Assembly: GCA_002077065.1 (NCBI GenBank)
Contig: NAJO01000010.1
Span: 496,001-560,000 of the forward strand
Reading direction: 5' to 3'
DNA: 64,000 nucleotides
Source: Cryoendolithus antarcticus
Taxonomy: Eukaryota; Ascomycota; Dothideomycetes; Cladosporiales; Cladosporiaceae
Shown here: positions 42,707 to 53,025 of the stretch, one piece after another
How positions within the stretch are numbered: position 1 is the stretch's first letter
Layout of the letters: each line of letters starts with the position of its first letter
Made by a program: the position numbers and the translations under genes
The notes under the pieces: generated by a model
What the model was told of the DNA's origin: nothing
The model's database searches: none
The model's input: only the letters and a program-made list of their open reading frames with translations

Positions 42707-43800
42707 TGGAGTGTTGCCTTCTGCTGCCGCATATGCGGCGATTCACTGGTGCTGCCGACTTCATCAGGTTCTGCTGGCATTGCTATGGTCAATGGGGGAG
42801 ACAGGAGGTCGCCCGCAGTTCCATGGTCAGACCATGTCCCTGCCCTCCCTCATGTCGTCGTACCATCCTGCCGCCGTCGAGGTAGGTTGAAACTGGTGGG
42901 AAGTCCCATGCAAAAGTCAAGTCCTTGCTCTTCCTCGCATTGCTGTGCCAAACTGTCGCCGCCGAAGGTATGTCTGATGCATCGCCATCTCTTTCCTTGT
43001 TGTCGTTGCCTTCGTCCTCATCCAGCATGCCGTCGCGGTCATCGTTGCTGTTGTTGTCTTGGCTTCATGTCTCACGCGTCGTCGTTTTGTCAAAGGCAAG
43101 AGGTAGTATGGTGGCAAGCATGTCAACAAAGGGAGCTAGTGTTGCTGACGGTTCATAAGATTGGCGAAGTATGGTGGAAGGTCGGTAAGTCCTCTCTATT
43201 CTTTCGAAGGATGTTTTCATGGCACGTCTATGTCGAAGGTATTTACATACCTCACATCCCTCGCAGGCTTCCCTCTTCCCCCAGCGTTCACCTTCGCCGC
43301 CATTCACATGCTTGTGGAGCCTCCCTCTCGCCCTCCGAGACCGAGATGGGTCTTCACAAGGCATTGTCTTGCTCTTTTCTTTGTCCTACATAGGCACCTC
43401 GGCGTGAAGGAGACTCTAGATGGGGTAGGTGGGGTGCTCTTGCAGGACTAGTGTTGCCCGGGAGCCTGTGCTGGGCTTGGCATTCGCGGTGTGTGAGGGA
43501 TTTGGGATCGGTGCAGAATTTGAGGAGGGCTTGTTGACACTGATCCACCACCACTTTTTTGCAACACCACTTTTACCACGTCCTCGAGCACGCTGTGCAC
43601 TCACACACAGTAGTGTTACACGCTCGACGACTCCGCTGCGTCTAAATAACGCGTACGACCATACTCGCCGGCGCCTCCGCCCGCACCCCTCCGGCGCCAG
43701 TATCATACACATCAGGAGTAAGCTGCCACTGCACCAAACTTCACCGCCTTCGGTAGCTGACGCTACACTCCCACAGCCACACGCTACGAGTTAATTAGAC
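42707..43800. promoter_or_regulatory. Upstream region of family member 2
   Basis: This 1.1-kb gap has a long plus-strand frame at 42749-43393 that starts without ATG, is rich in Cys/Ser/Arg and resembles no protein I know. The right end should contain the promoter and leader of the 43801 gene. Confidence 0.4.
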
Positions 43801-46065
43801 ATGTCGCAAGTCCCAGCCGTCGACGGCGAGTCTGGTGCGAGCGACATTGTTCTCCCTCCTGGCTTCGATCCAATTACATGGTTCGACAAGCTCATGGCCG
43901 ATGAGCCGCACGGTGTTTTCGAAGGTTCATCCATCGTGCAGTCGCCCTCGAGCGAGAGCGATCCCCTCGATATTTCCCAGCCCGACATCTCCTCCATCTC
44001 CGCCCAGTCCACCGCCGACCCTGTCTCTGCCCTCATCAGCGCTGTCGACACGACCCTACAAGTCACGTCAGCCGCCGGTACACCACCAGACGATAACGCC
44101 TCAGGCAAGACTCAGCGTACTCGGTACTTCGGCGACGTGGGTGCGGGACAGATCGACTACTCGAATTACCCCAACAACAACGTCAACGTCAATCTGCCCA
44201 CCTACCTACCGCCCCATGGATTGGTAGGCGTGTCACGCCAGGGGACGATGGCGAACCGACACACGAGCATCAAGCGCCGTCACGCTAATACCTCCGCTGT
44301 GGTACCAGCCGGCTATCCTTATCTTGACCAGAAGGCGGCCAGTCGAGACATGTACGGTCATCCATCAACCTCACACTACACGCACCATCCCCACAAGCAA
44401 CTCGTACCGGCCACACCAGTCTCAGATACCATGAACGGAGGCTACAACGCGCCGCATCGCCCTCCTGTCTCGCGCGCTCAGCAGCTGCCAGCCGCGGTTC
44501 ACGATAGTCCTACTCCGGCTCAGAGGGTGCGGATGTACCATTGGCAGGAGGCGCAGCTCTCGAAGTATCGTCCCATTGCACCAGCAGCACCCATGACCCA
44601 AGAGCATGCCCAAAAGACTCAAGGCCAGGCATCCGGCGGTGCTATAACGCACACCCGAGACGGCGGCCGCGGCTCTCACACGTCGCAGATCGTAGGTTCT
44701 CCGATCAACCCACGTGCCAAGCCGTCCCGTAAATCGGCATTACACCTTACCCCTGGTACCTCCGCACATACTCAAGCACAGCAAGACATCACTGCAGTCA
44801 TGGCCTCGAACGATAGTAGTGTTGACCCGACTAGGGATGCCGGGCGCGGCGTTTCGGCAGACGATGGACGCGAGCCTCCGCGCTTCTTCGAGACTAAAGA
44901 TAAGAACAAGATTCTGTCCGAGCGCAAAGCGGTGAGAAAGGCTGCTGAGAAGACGACTGGTATTGTAAAGGTGAACATGCTGAACACACTGAGTATCACC
45001 GTTCAAGTGTCTACGCTCCGCATACACGACCTCGACCATGCGCTCTCCATTGCCGACGAGCGCATGCCGCTTACTCAGAATGGCAAGGCGGACCTAGACT
45101 GGGCGGTGATTGATGCGGAGCGAGACACTTTCATCGTGCGGCTCATAGATGCATTGAACGCCAGCCCAGAGCCTTTTCCCGACGACGCAGAGCTCTATAC
45201 CGAGTACGGCCTGGAGATGTATGACAAATGGGAGCAGTCTCACAAGGACAAGTGCGATGACGTCCTCGCTGGTCAATTCGACAAGGACCTTTTCGCAGAG
45301 GCGCGCTGCGTCGTGGTTTGGAAGACGGGTATGGAGCTGTACCGCAACGAGCACGGCATTCGGGTCTTCGACAGGAAGGTCAACGACGGCCCAGACTGCG
45401 ATCTGAACTGGCGTGAGCGCTTCGAGGCCATCATCGCCACGATGAAGAAGTACAGGATTGTCGATCTCGAAGTCTTGAGCGGTCAGCGCATCCCGGAGTT
45501 TGTGACGAATCCGATCGCTTTCGGCAAGCAGAAGGCTGATTACTGTTGGATCAACATCAAGAAGAAGGGGGACGTGCGAGATATCAAGAAGACGGAGGCG
45601 GAGTTGGCGGCATACCGTACTGCTGTGGCACAGGCTACGAACAGCAGCACGGCTGTTACAGCTACCCTAGCGGTCTCGGCCACGACTCAGCCTCAGCAGG
45701 GTGGTGGCGCTCCACAAGTCCCTTCAATGATCTCCACCCCATCATCCTCCACTGCGGCCGCGAATGCCGCACCAAAGAGGAAGAAGCGCGCTGCGCCAGA
45801 AGCATTCGGGTACGACGAGGGCGACGTGGCTGCTGCGAATCATAAGACTGCGGGTCCTGCCACTCACGCCTCTAAGAAGTCAAAGACTTCGCTACAACTG
45901 CCTCCTACGCCGTCGACCAGGAAAACTCGCGCTACCAAGAACTCGAAAGCCTCTACGACAGCCAAGGCTAGGCCGTCCGCTACGGCCGCCACGACAGCAC
46001 TCGGCAGTGTCGCTGAGAGTCTTGAGGAGGCCGGATCCATCAGCGGGGTAAACTCGGCGAAGTAG
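43801..46065 (+). CDS. Unknown protein, family member 2 (full length)
   Basis: A single-exon 754-residue protein starts at ATG 43801. The N-terminal 400 residues are polar and low in complexity, probably disordered. Residues of about 430-580 form the shared domain: DTFIVRLIDALN, FAEARCVVVWKTGMELY, GIRVFDRKVNDGP, then RERFEAIIATMKKYRIVDLE and VLSGQRIPEFVTNP. The C-terminal 150 residues are Ala/Thr/Lys-rich with basic clusters (KRKKRAAPEA, KKSKTS, RKTRATKNSK) that could be nuclear localisation or DNA-binding patches. This member has no stop or frameshift, unlike the neighbour at 48562. Family not recognised; a nuclear role is inferred only from the basic tail. Confidence 0.82.
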   Translation: MSQVPAVDGESGASDIVLPPGFDPITWFDKLMADEPHGVFEGSSIVQSPSSESDPLDISQPDISSISAQSTADPVSALISAVDTTLQVTSAAGTPPDDNASGKTQRTRYFGDVGAGQIDYSNYPNNNVNVNLPTYLPPHGLVGVSRQGTMANRHTSIKRRHANTSAVVPAGYPYLDQKAASRDMYGHPSTSHYTHHPHKQLVPATPVSDTMNGGYNAPHRPPVSRAQQLPAAVHDSPTPAQRVRMYHWQEAQLSKYRPIAPAAPMTQEHAQKTQGQASGGAITHTRDGGRGSHTSQIVGSPINPRAKPSRKSALHLTPGTSAHTQAQQDITAVMASNDSSVDPTRDAGRGVSADDGREPPRFFETKDKNKILSERKAVRKAAEKTTGIVKVNMLNTLSITVQVSTLRIHDLDHALSIADERMPLTQNGKADLDWAVIDAERDTFIVRLIDALNASPEPFPDDAELYTEYGLEMYDKWEQSHKDKCDDVLAGQFDKDLFAEARCVVVWKTGMELYRNEHGIRVFDRKVNDGPDCDLNWRERFEAIIATMKKYRIVDLEVLSGQRIPEFVTNPIAFGKQKADYCWINIKKKGDVRDIKKTEAELAAYRTAVAQATNSSTAVTATLAVSATTQPQQGGGAPQVPSMISTPSSSTAAANAAPKRKKRAAPEAFGYDEGDVAAANHKTAGPATHASKKSKTSLQLPPTPSTRKTRATKNSKASTTAKARPSATAATTALGSVAESLEEAGSISGVNSAK

Positions 46066-47207
46066 CTCGACGACTAAGCCACCCTCTTCCACTTTCCCAC
46101 GTACCTCAACACACCAACGTCTTCGCGCTGTCTGCCCTCTGGGTCGCAGGTGCACGGCACTCTCACTTTTAGGCTGCGCAATGCAAGCCTTGTTGCTTGC
46201 GCGCATGAACGCATCGTCGTCTTGACGTCTTGCGCTGCACACTCGAAGCAAGCAGCTTTCTATGTAGCTCAGCCCTTGTTCGGCTGTGCTACAGATTCCG
46301 AAGACGTACGAGCGCACTGAGCATGCCGGACGAACGACTGACGCAACCGCTGGCCCTTGATCGTACCATGTGGATGTCGGTGTCTCGATCTGCGGTCGCC
46401 AGAACGCAATCGGCATGCTACACTTCTTCCTGCGCCGCAACTTGGCTACATGGCGACGAGATTGCTGACATGGGCGAATGTTTGGAGGATTTCGGCTGTG
46501 TGGTGGCTGCGACCTCGATGCACTTTGGCAATTTCCGGGGAGGTGCAGGCGCTCTTTCTGTGATGTGACTAGGTCTAGCTAGTTCTACAAACCTTGTGAA
46601 AACAACTTATCTCCCTCTCATTGTCTCTTCGTATTGCTGCCCATCAGAATCGTCATGCTAGACTGGCAGTCATGGTCGGGAATGAAAGAGAAGCCGACTG
46701 GCCATACACACAAACAAAGGAACTGGTACCAATCCGAAACGCATAGGGCGACAGCCAATTTTCCGCAGATCCTTTTTGCTTGTTTGACGTCCAGGCAAGT
46801 TTAGGAGGACGGCCGATCGACCGCGCCGTTGTTAAACCAGCCAGCAGGCATGGCGAAGATGAAGTACGTATTACATAAGCTCAGCCCAAACCCTTTTCTC
46901 ACCTTACACCTCATTTTTGCCTATCACGGTATCACATTACGTTCATGAACACCTCTGCAGCAGACTTGCGACCACTCATATGGCCAGTGCAGAATTGAAT
47001 GTAGTCTTACGAATAAGAAAGGGCTGAAATCCCTGTATGTCACGTGTCCTCGCTCCCGGTCCTGGTTCCACATGGCGATACTCGCTTGAGCCTGGGATTG
47101 GCAAGTAGTGGCTGCAAGATAAGCATATCTCGGCAATGCTCCATCCAAGAAGGCTTTCTTCACGACACGGTGGGGAGTCTTGGCCGGCTCGCAGCTACTA
47201 GCTTACA
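46066..47207. other. No gene recognised
   Basis: The 3' region of family member 2 is followed by a mixed region. A minus-strand frame at 46924-47163 (KKAFLDGALPRYAYLAATTC...) has some protein-like texture but lacks ends that make a gene. The relic at 47208 may begin somewhere in here. Confidence 0.35.
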
Positions 47208-48015
47208 GTGCTGCAATCATTATGCCTCACGGACATGCAGTCTGAAGTCCTGGGGTTGAGCTACGCAACATCTTTGGAAATGGCCTTAGACCGGACGCCG
47301 AGCCAGAACTTTACTTCTCAGATTGTGCTGCTCGATGTACATCCAGTTGCCACAAAGGAGCTGCCCGTCTGGATAGCACGCTGCTATTTGGGGACCTTGC
47401 ACGCTTCTCCCATTGCTCAACCTGGCGATGCGGCTTCGCCGGTCGACACTGCACACTCAACGTTGATGTCACTCACTGCCGACGCAGGCCAGGGTCACGA
47501 TCAATGTCCGCTGGTCAGTCATGCAAGTTGCTCAAAGAAGCAATCATCATCTTGTATGGCGACAACACCAGACACAATACCATGCCTTTGACTGAGGATC
47601 CCAGATCGCCTCTAGAAAGACATGAGAGCTTCGTAGCTAGGGTCCAGCAGTGTGCGCAGACGCTTCAGGCATCAAGTGGCATAACGAAGTACGCACCTCA
47701 CTTCTGTCAAGCACATCACGCTTCAAGCCGGGAATCCTCGAGCTGTTGGCCCACTCGGAGGAGGAGAAGTCCGTACTCTGTTCTTTAAGCAGCCCAGACC
47801 ATCTCAGATGATCTACATGTACGCTACTGGCCTGAATCCGTTGTTGTGCCCAGCATCTATGGCTATGGATTTCTTTGTGGTCATTCTATGACCGGCGGTC
47901 TACCAAAGGTTTCCTGCGATGGACTCATCCAGGCTACGCTGGACTTTGCGGTGAGACTGACAAAGGAAGTAGTCGTGGGTAACTTGGTAGAAGCCCGTGG
48001 TCGTAGTTTATGATC
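47208..48015 (+). pseudogene. Multiply frameshifted gene relic
   Basis: Protein-like sequence runs in successive frames on the plus strand. About 47250-47490 gives NFTSQIVLLDVHPVATKELP. About 47504-47650 gives KLLKEAIIILYGDN and PLERHESFVARVQQ. About 47650-47800 gives KWHNEVRTSLLSS and FKPGILELLAHSEEEK. About 47805-48015 gives RYWPESVVVPSIYGYG and GLIQATLDFAVRLTKEVVVG, ending in TGA. Three frame changes in 800 bases without good splice sites point to decay. I do not recognise the parent family and see no clear relation to its flanking genes. The left limit is uncertain. Confidence 0.35.
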
Positions 48016-48561
48016 GTCCACAGCAACCTGCAAGTCTATCTTCTCCCTCCTTCCTCCGTAACGAAATGCTCCGCAGTGTTCTCCATGTACTGCTAATTAT
48101 ATATCCTACTAACCCACCAGGATCTCGCCATCCGAAGCAATGTTGCTGTCGGTGTGCTACCCGTGAGAAATCACAGTCGAGATCATTCAAGAAATATGTT
48201 CTCACTTCACCGTATCTGCCTGTCTCGCGGCACCAGCGACAGAGTCTTATCACGAGCCTGGCAAATGACTCCCTGGGGTAGTGAAGGAAGGCAGACCGCA
48301 GCTTCCCAGATCTGAAACAAGGGGGTGATGTCACATGCAAGTGGTGTGGGTAGCGGGGGGTGGAGTGCTCAGGAAAGTCGCAAAGTCGGCGGTGGGTTGA
48401 AGACACTCCACAGCTTGACTTCACCAGCAGCAACCCACATTTCTCTGCTTCGCGCCGACATCTTGCACAGCACGAATACAGGGCAATCATAACGCAATTT
48501 CGCACGTTGAAGGGCTCTCAGCCTCTATTCTCATACTGACCGTCTGCGGGAGTTCGTTGAT
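48016..48561. promoter_or_regulatory. Upstream region of family member 3
   Basis: This 546-bp gap precedes the gene at 48562. A minus-strand frame (48008-48505) opens without ATG and has no domain. It presumably holds the promoter. Confidence 0.4.
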
Positions 48562-51135
48562 ATGGCGCATCGGCCATTCGATCAAGGCAATGCAGATACG
48601 AGTCACTTCGTCGACCCTTACTCTACTCCGATGATCATCAACAACGGCACGTACCCATCTCACTTCGGCGTTCCTAGCGTCGCGCACAACACTGCTCTGC
48701 ACAATTCCTCTATCGATTACGGTCCCTCGAATCAGCAGGTGTCAGGCCCATTCGACAACAAAGAACTCGGCATGAGCCAAGACGCGCAGTACCCTCTGAA
48801 CAACGCGCAGAGTCACTCTAGCGAGCAACAAGTCCTGCAATCCGACGACTCGGCAGCACCATCTACGTCATACGCTAGGCTCGATGCTTTTGGTTCAGCC
48901 ACCTATGCTTCCATGGCACGCATCACGCAACAAGATCTCGAGAATTACGTCGCTCGGCATTCTGGCCGTGGAGTACGTGAAAGCAAGCAGCAGCGGATCA
49001 CGCTTCCTGCCGCATCGAAACTACTAGGGGATGCATCGTGGAAGGGGAGGTCTGCGAACTTCGACGCAGCCAAACATCGACACGAATGCCCAGCGGACCT
49101 TGTTCCTACCGGTCCCTCCTCTATCTGTAGCTTCGTTCAACAAGGAATAGTGGCCTCAGATGTGTTGAGCAGTGAATATCGGCCTGCGTCAACGCAGCAA
49201 GACACACGGTCTTTGGTCAAGGGGTTGCCAAGTCAAGATAACTTCCTAGAGCACAACGCTCCATATCAAGTGGCTAGTGAGGGTGATGATCACAACCACT
49301 CGTGGTTCCACCCTTTCTCCAGCTCCGCGGCACAGTGTACGAGTTTCGACGCTGCAGGGACTCTGTTGGAGCAGATTTCATGCGGCGGCGGAGATGAGAA
49401 CGGTGCAGTCGCACAAGAAATGTTCGCGCCTGGCACGGACTACGACTTCTCCACGTTATAACCTTTCGACGACCCGTTCCAGTACACGTCCGAAGGCGAC
49501 GATGTAGATTTCCTCAAGGCAGAAGCCGCGTCTCCTGCGCTTCATCCCATCTATGCTCAAAAATTGCAGGGGATTGGCGAGGATCTGATCGACGGCTACG
49601 GAGACAATACTCGTGCGGGCTTGTGGTACCAGCCACATCAGATCGACGCTCAAGTCCTCGGCAGCACCTCAATCTCGAAGACGCAGGCGAATCGTGAGAT
49701 GACACGCGATCATAATAATACACCCTTCGAGACACCACTCAGTCGAGCCAAGTCCACTACGACCACTGGCGGGAACTCACAAGGCTCGCAGCTCGGAGTT
49801 CTCAACAGCGCTGCAATGGTCTCGAAGCCAAAGAAGAGGACACCGAAGAATACGCAGACGGTTGTGATAGACTGCAGCAAGCTACTTGTGGCAGACTGTA
49901 CACAAGCTCGTAAGGACATCATCCGCCGCGTGCCACTCAAGCTTGGCCAAGACGTCTGTGATGACACTCCCACCGTTGCCGCGAACTCGAAGGCGATGAT
50001 ACTGAGAATCGTAGACGCCTTCAACAAGAAGCTCAAGACCGCTGCCGACAATGCTTCCGACTACAATGATCTCCAGCTGCAAGGCTTCACCGACTGGCAG
50101 CTGATGGGCGACTCGAAGTGTAAGGATGTCATGCGTCCGCACGACGATCCGTCTGTTCTGGTACAAGGCCGCGCTTGGTTGTTTTACGACGATGTCATGG
50201 ATGCGCACCTCAACGGTCAGGGTCCTTGGGTGTTCGAGAAGGAGAAAATCGCTGGCGGTAGTAATCCGAGATTGACTTGCTCTCAGCGTTTCAACGAGGC
50301 TATCAAGCTTTTGAGCGAGTATGCCTATGCGCGTGTCGACTTCTTGACCGGTCAGCGTGATCAAGAGTTCGTTGCCAGCCCACGCGGCTCGATCGATCGC
50401 AAGATCGCCAACATGCTGTCGAATCTCGCAAGGGCAAGAGACAACGAGGACCTTGGCGATGTCGGTGATGCAACCACTTGTGCTTCAAAGAAATCTTCGA
50501 AGAAGGTCACCAAGTCGACGAAGAAGAAGTCCGTGAAGACGACGGGCAGTGCTGCCAACCAAACTCCCAAGACTAATCTCAAGCAGCGCAGCATGGCTAC
50601 TACGCAGCATTCGAGCTCGTCTGGTATGATGGACTATGTACTTGCTCATGGTACCACAACGACCACCGGGACTTCGGACGACAAGGTCCCTCGTCACAGC
50701 ACCCCCAACGTCAAGCGCAAGTCTTACGTCGATCTCGAAACATACTCTGATGAAGAGGAGACTCACGTGCCACGTACTCACAAGCGCATCAAGCATGTGC
50801 AAGCCACTCCAGCAGCTCCAGTCATGAACTTCGAGTTGCCCATGACTCAGTCAGACGGTGAAGCGGTAGATGATGATTGGCATAGAACTCAGGCTCAGAT
50901 GGACGGCGTTCGTGTGGTGGGTGGGTATGCAGTAGGTGATCAAGTAGGGGGCGGTCAAGATGACAGCAATGAGATCCCAGGTGGTCAGTAGACAAGAGGT
51001 GAATCTGCAACTGGCAATGGCCGTGATCCATTCGAGGGGTTGTTCCATAACTATAGCTTCAATCCGGACTTTGCGGCTGCTGGAGGAGACTTCACCTTTG
51101 CCGACTTCCGTGACGAGCCGTTTGATCAGCAGTGA
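48562..51135 (+). pseudogene. Unknown protein, family member 3, interrupted by an in-frame TAA
   Basis: From ATG 48562 the same frame stays protein-like for 858 codons to TGA 51133-51135, but two stops fall inside. TAA at 49459-49461 (codon 300) sits between acidic-aromatic sequence on both sides (DYDFSTL before, PFDDPFQY after), with no good intron to remove it. TAG at 50989-50991 can be explained by a 60-nt intron, 50932-50991 (GTAGGT, TGAC, ends AGTAG), after which the frame resumes with TRGESATG and an acidic tail (FADFRDEPFDQQ). The shared domain lies at about codons 478-612 (AMILRIVDAFNKK, GRAWLFYDDVMDAHLNGQGP, CSQRFNEAIKLL, FLTGQRDQEFVASP), followed by a Lys-rich stretch. Either a recently inactivated gene, or two genes, or a sequencing error at one base. 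Confidence 0.6.
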
Positions 51136-51452
51136 GTTGCGGAATATACAGAGGGCGAGTCGATGGAGGTCTCAACATCATGCGATGCCAGAGCGCATGG
51201 GTTGAGAGCTAGTGCGGTGGCAGTACCGCTGGGAACTCGACTAGGTGTGAAACGGCTAACGAAACACAAAGCATGGCGCTGGCACGACCGAGAGGGTAAC
51301 TAGAACAAGCCACTGAGGGCACTAATGGATGGTTATGAGATCCATTGATACTGGTGGTTGGTATTTCGGCTCAGGTACTACAGGAAGCCAGTGCATGGGC
51401 GCTCGAAGAGGCCGGCGGGGGCAAGCAGTCTTGCAGATAGACTCTGATGGTC
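51136..51452. other. Short convergent intergenic region
   Basis: These 317 bp lie between the end of family member 3 and the stop of the MBL-fold gene. I see nothing in it beyond likely 3' UTRs. Confidence 0.5.
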
Positions 51453-52525
51453 CTATAGCGTATACTTCGATCCCACAAAGCTAGGCACAAGCCGTCCCGG
51501 CATCTCCTTCTCAATTGCATACTTTGCTCTCCAGCCCGTACAATGACCAGCCAGCAGGACCTGCACATCCAGTGCCTTGAGATCGCTAACAGTGCTCTGT
51601 ATATGCGGCGGCTGGCCGTCAGCCAAGTGGAAGCCACCCACGACGGCATACAGTGGTGCGCCACCACCGAGCTCGACGGCGTGTCTCGAGGCATTCACGA
51701 CTCCGGCGTGGCTGCAGCCAGTGAACATTACGATGCCCTTGCCTGCAAGGATGTCAGCGAGTACATAGGTAGGCGAGTGCTGCTTCACGTACCTTTGACT
51801 TTGCACATCAACAGCCTCTCATCCGCCATCTTCTCATCTGGCCCCCACTTGCCTGTCGTTGAGTCGAATCGTACACCGAACTTCATGCCCACTTCATAAT
51901 CAGTAACTCTTGGGATCTCACCAGAGACCGCAAAGTAGCCATCAAGTACCTCATGCACCTGATCGCTCCTCTCGACAGTTCCACCAGCACCCTCGATAGA
52001 CTCAAATGTTGGATCCGCTTCGAGAGAGAACACAGGCATCCCAGGCGGCTGTACGCCCCTAAAATCCGGTCTCGCAGGATGCAGATCAATCGGCAGCCCC
52101 TTCTCATGCCCACCCTTCCCAGCAGCGAACCACTCCAACACCTTCAACATGCCGCCCGAATGATCCCGATGCCAATGACTCAGCACGACCCTTTCAATGA
52201 GCCCCGTGTCGACACCCAGTCTCGCAGCGTTCCGCTCCCAAGTACTCTCCTCGGGGCCAGTATCGAACAAGATTGTTCGACGGGTCTCACCGACTATGGC
52301 GGTGATCAGTAAAGAGAGGCCGTGGGCAGAGCAGCAGATCTTGTCCATGCGCATCTCGGCGCCGGCGCCGCGAGGGTCATCTCTAGAGAGGAGCCCGCGG
52401 AGGCCGATTTCTTTCAACCCGCCTGTCTGGACTACAGCCGGGTTGGGGGACTGAGAGATAGGATCGAGCTCGTTGTCGATTATGGCGAGGATCTCGAGGG
52501 AGTCGAGTTCGATCAGGTTGGCCAT
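51453..52525 (-). CDS. Metallo-beta-lactamase-fold hydrolase
   Basis: Exons 51793-52525 and 51453-51742 give 340 residues; the 50-nt intron begins GTACGT and ends TGCAG. The metal-binding signature HxHxDH is SHWHRDHSGGML (about residue 137). A later metal ligand is likely in FTGCSHAGVVN, and a C-terminal His in LLAGHCTGWRA. This pattern matches the MBL subgroup that contains archaeal and bacterial tetrahydromethanopterin-synthesis-type hydrolases and many fungal proteins of unknown substrate. No targeting peptide is evident. The gene is adjacent to but not obviously linked with its neighbours. Enzyme class is secure; substrate is unknown. Confidence 0.88.
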
Positions 52526-53025
52526 ATTCGTGATGTGGCAAAAGTCGGGTGATAATTTGTTGAGCAGGTGCGCGCAAGGATTTGGGGATTGTCCCGTGTA
52601 TGTGCTTGTATATGTATGCGGTGGTTCTCGAGTGGCGCTTACCTGGTGATCAGCCGATCAAGACAGATATCGTCACGGGAGCCACTGTGAGAAAGCTACG
52701 AACAGCGCCGCTTCGCAATAAGCAGATGTCAGCTCGCACAGCAACAGTCGGCCGAATGCCGATACAGGCACGCGAGATCCTAGAGGATCAACTGTAGTAA
52801 ATGAGCTGTAGCTGGAGTTTAGAGTGGGGCGGCTGACTCAGCAGTAATGCCAACCAAGTGTGAAGCGTTCGATAGACACAAGCGAAGCTGGCCTAGTCAT
52901 AGGTGACGCTTTTCTGCCGAGCTCAGAGGCACGCCTGCTAATTGACATCTGAAGGCCTGAGTCGCACTTTGCAGTAGTGGCTCTGTCAGTCAAGCGTTGC
53001 TCCGCTACTATCGCCGAGATGTTTC
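52526..53025. promoter_or_regulatory. MBL gene upstream region
   Basis: This 500-bp gap lies between two minus-strand genes. It contains no frame that would supply the missing C-terminal half of the ATP25-like protein, and I see no other gene. Confidence 0.45.

Noticed and set aside
42749..43393. 214-codon plus-strand frame as a gene
   Set aside because: It begins without ATG and is Cys/Ser/Arg-rich without domain character, and several other frames overlap it.
49459..50991. Stop-codon reassignment or general readthrough
   Set aside because: All other genes here end normally at TAA, TAG or TGA. The TAG is better explained by an intron and the TAA by a mutation.
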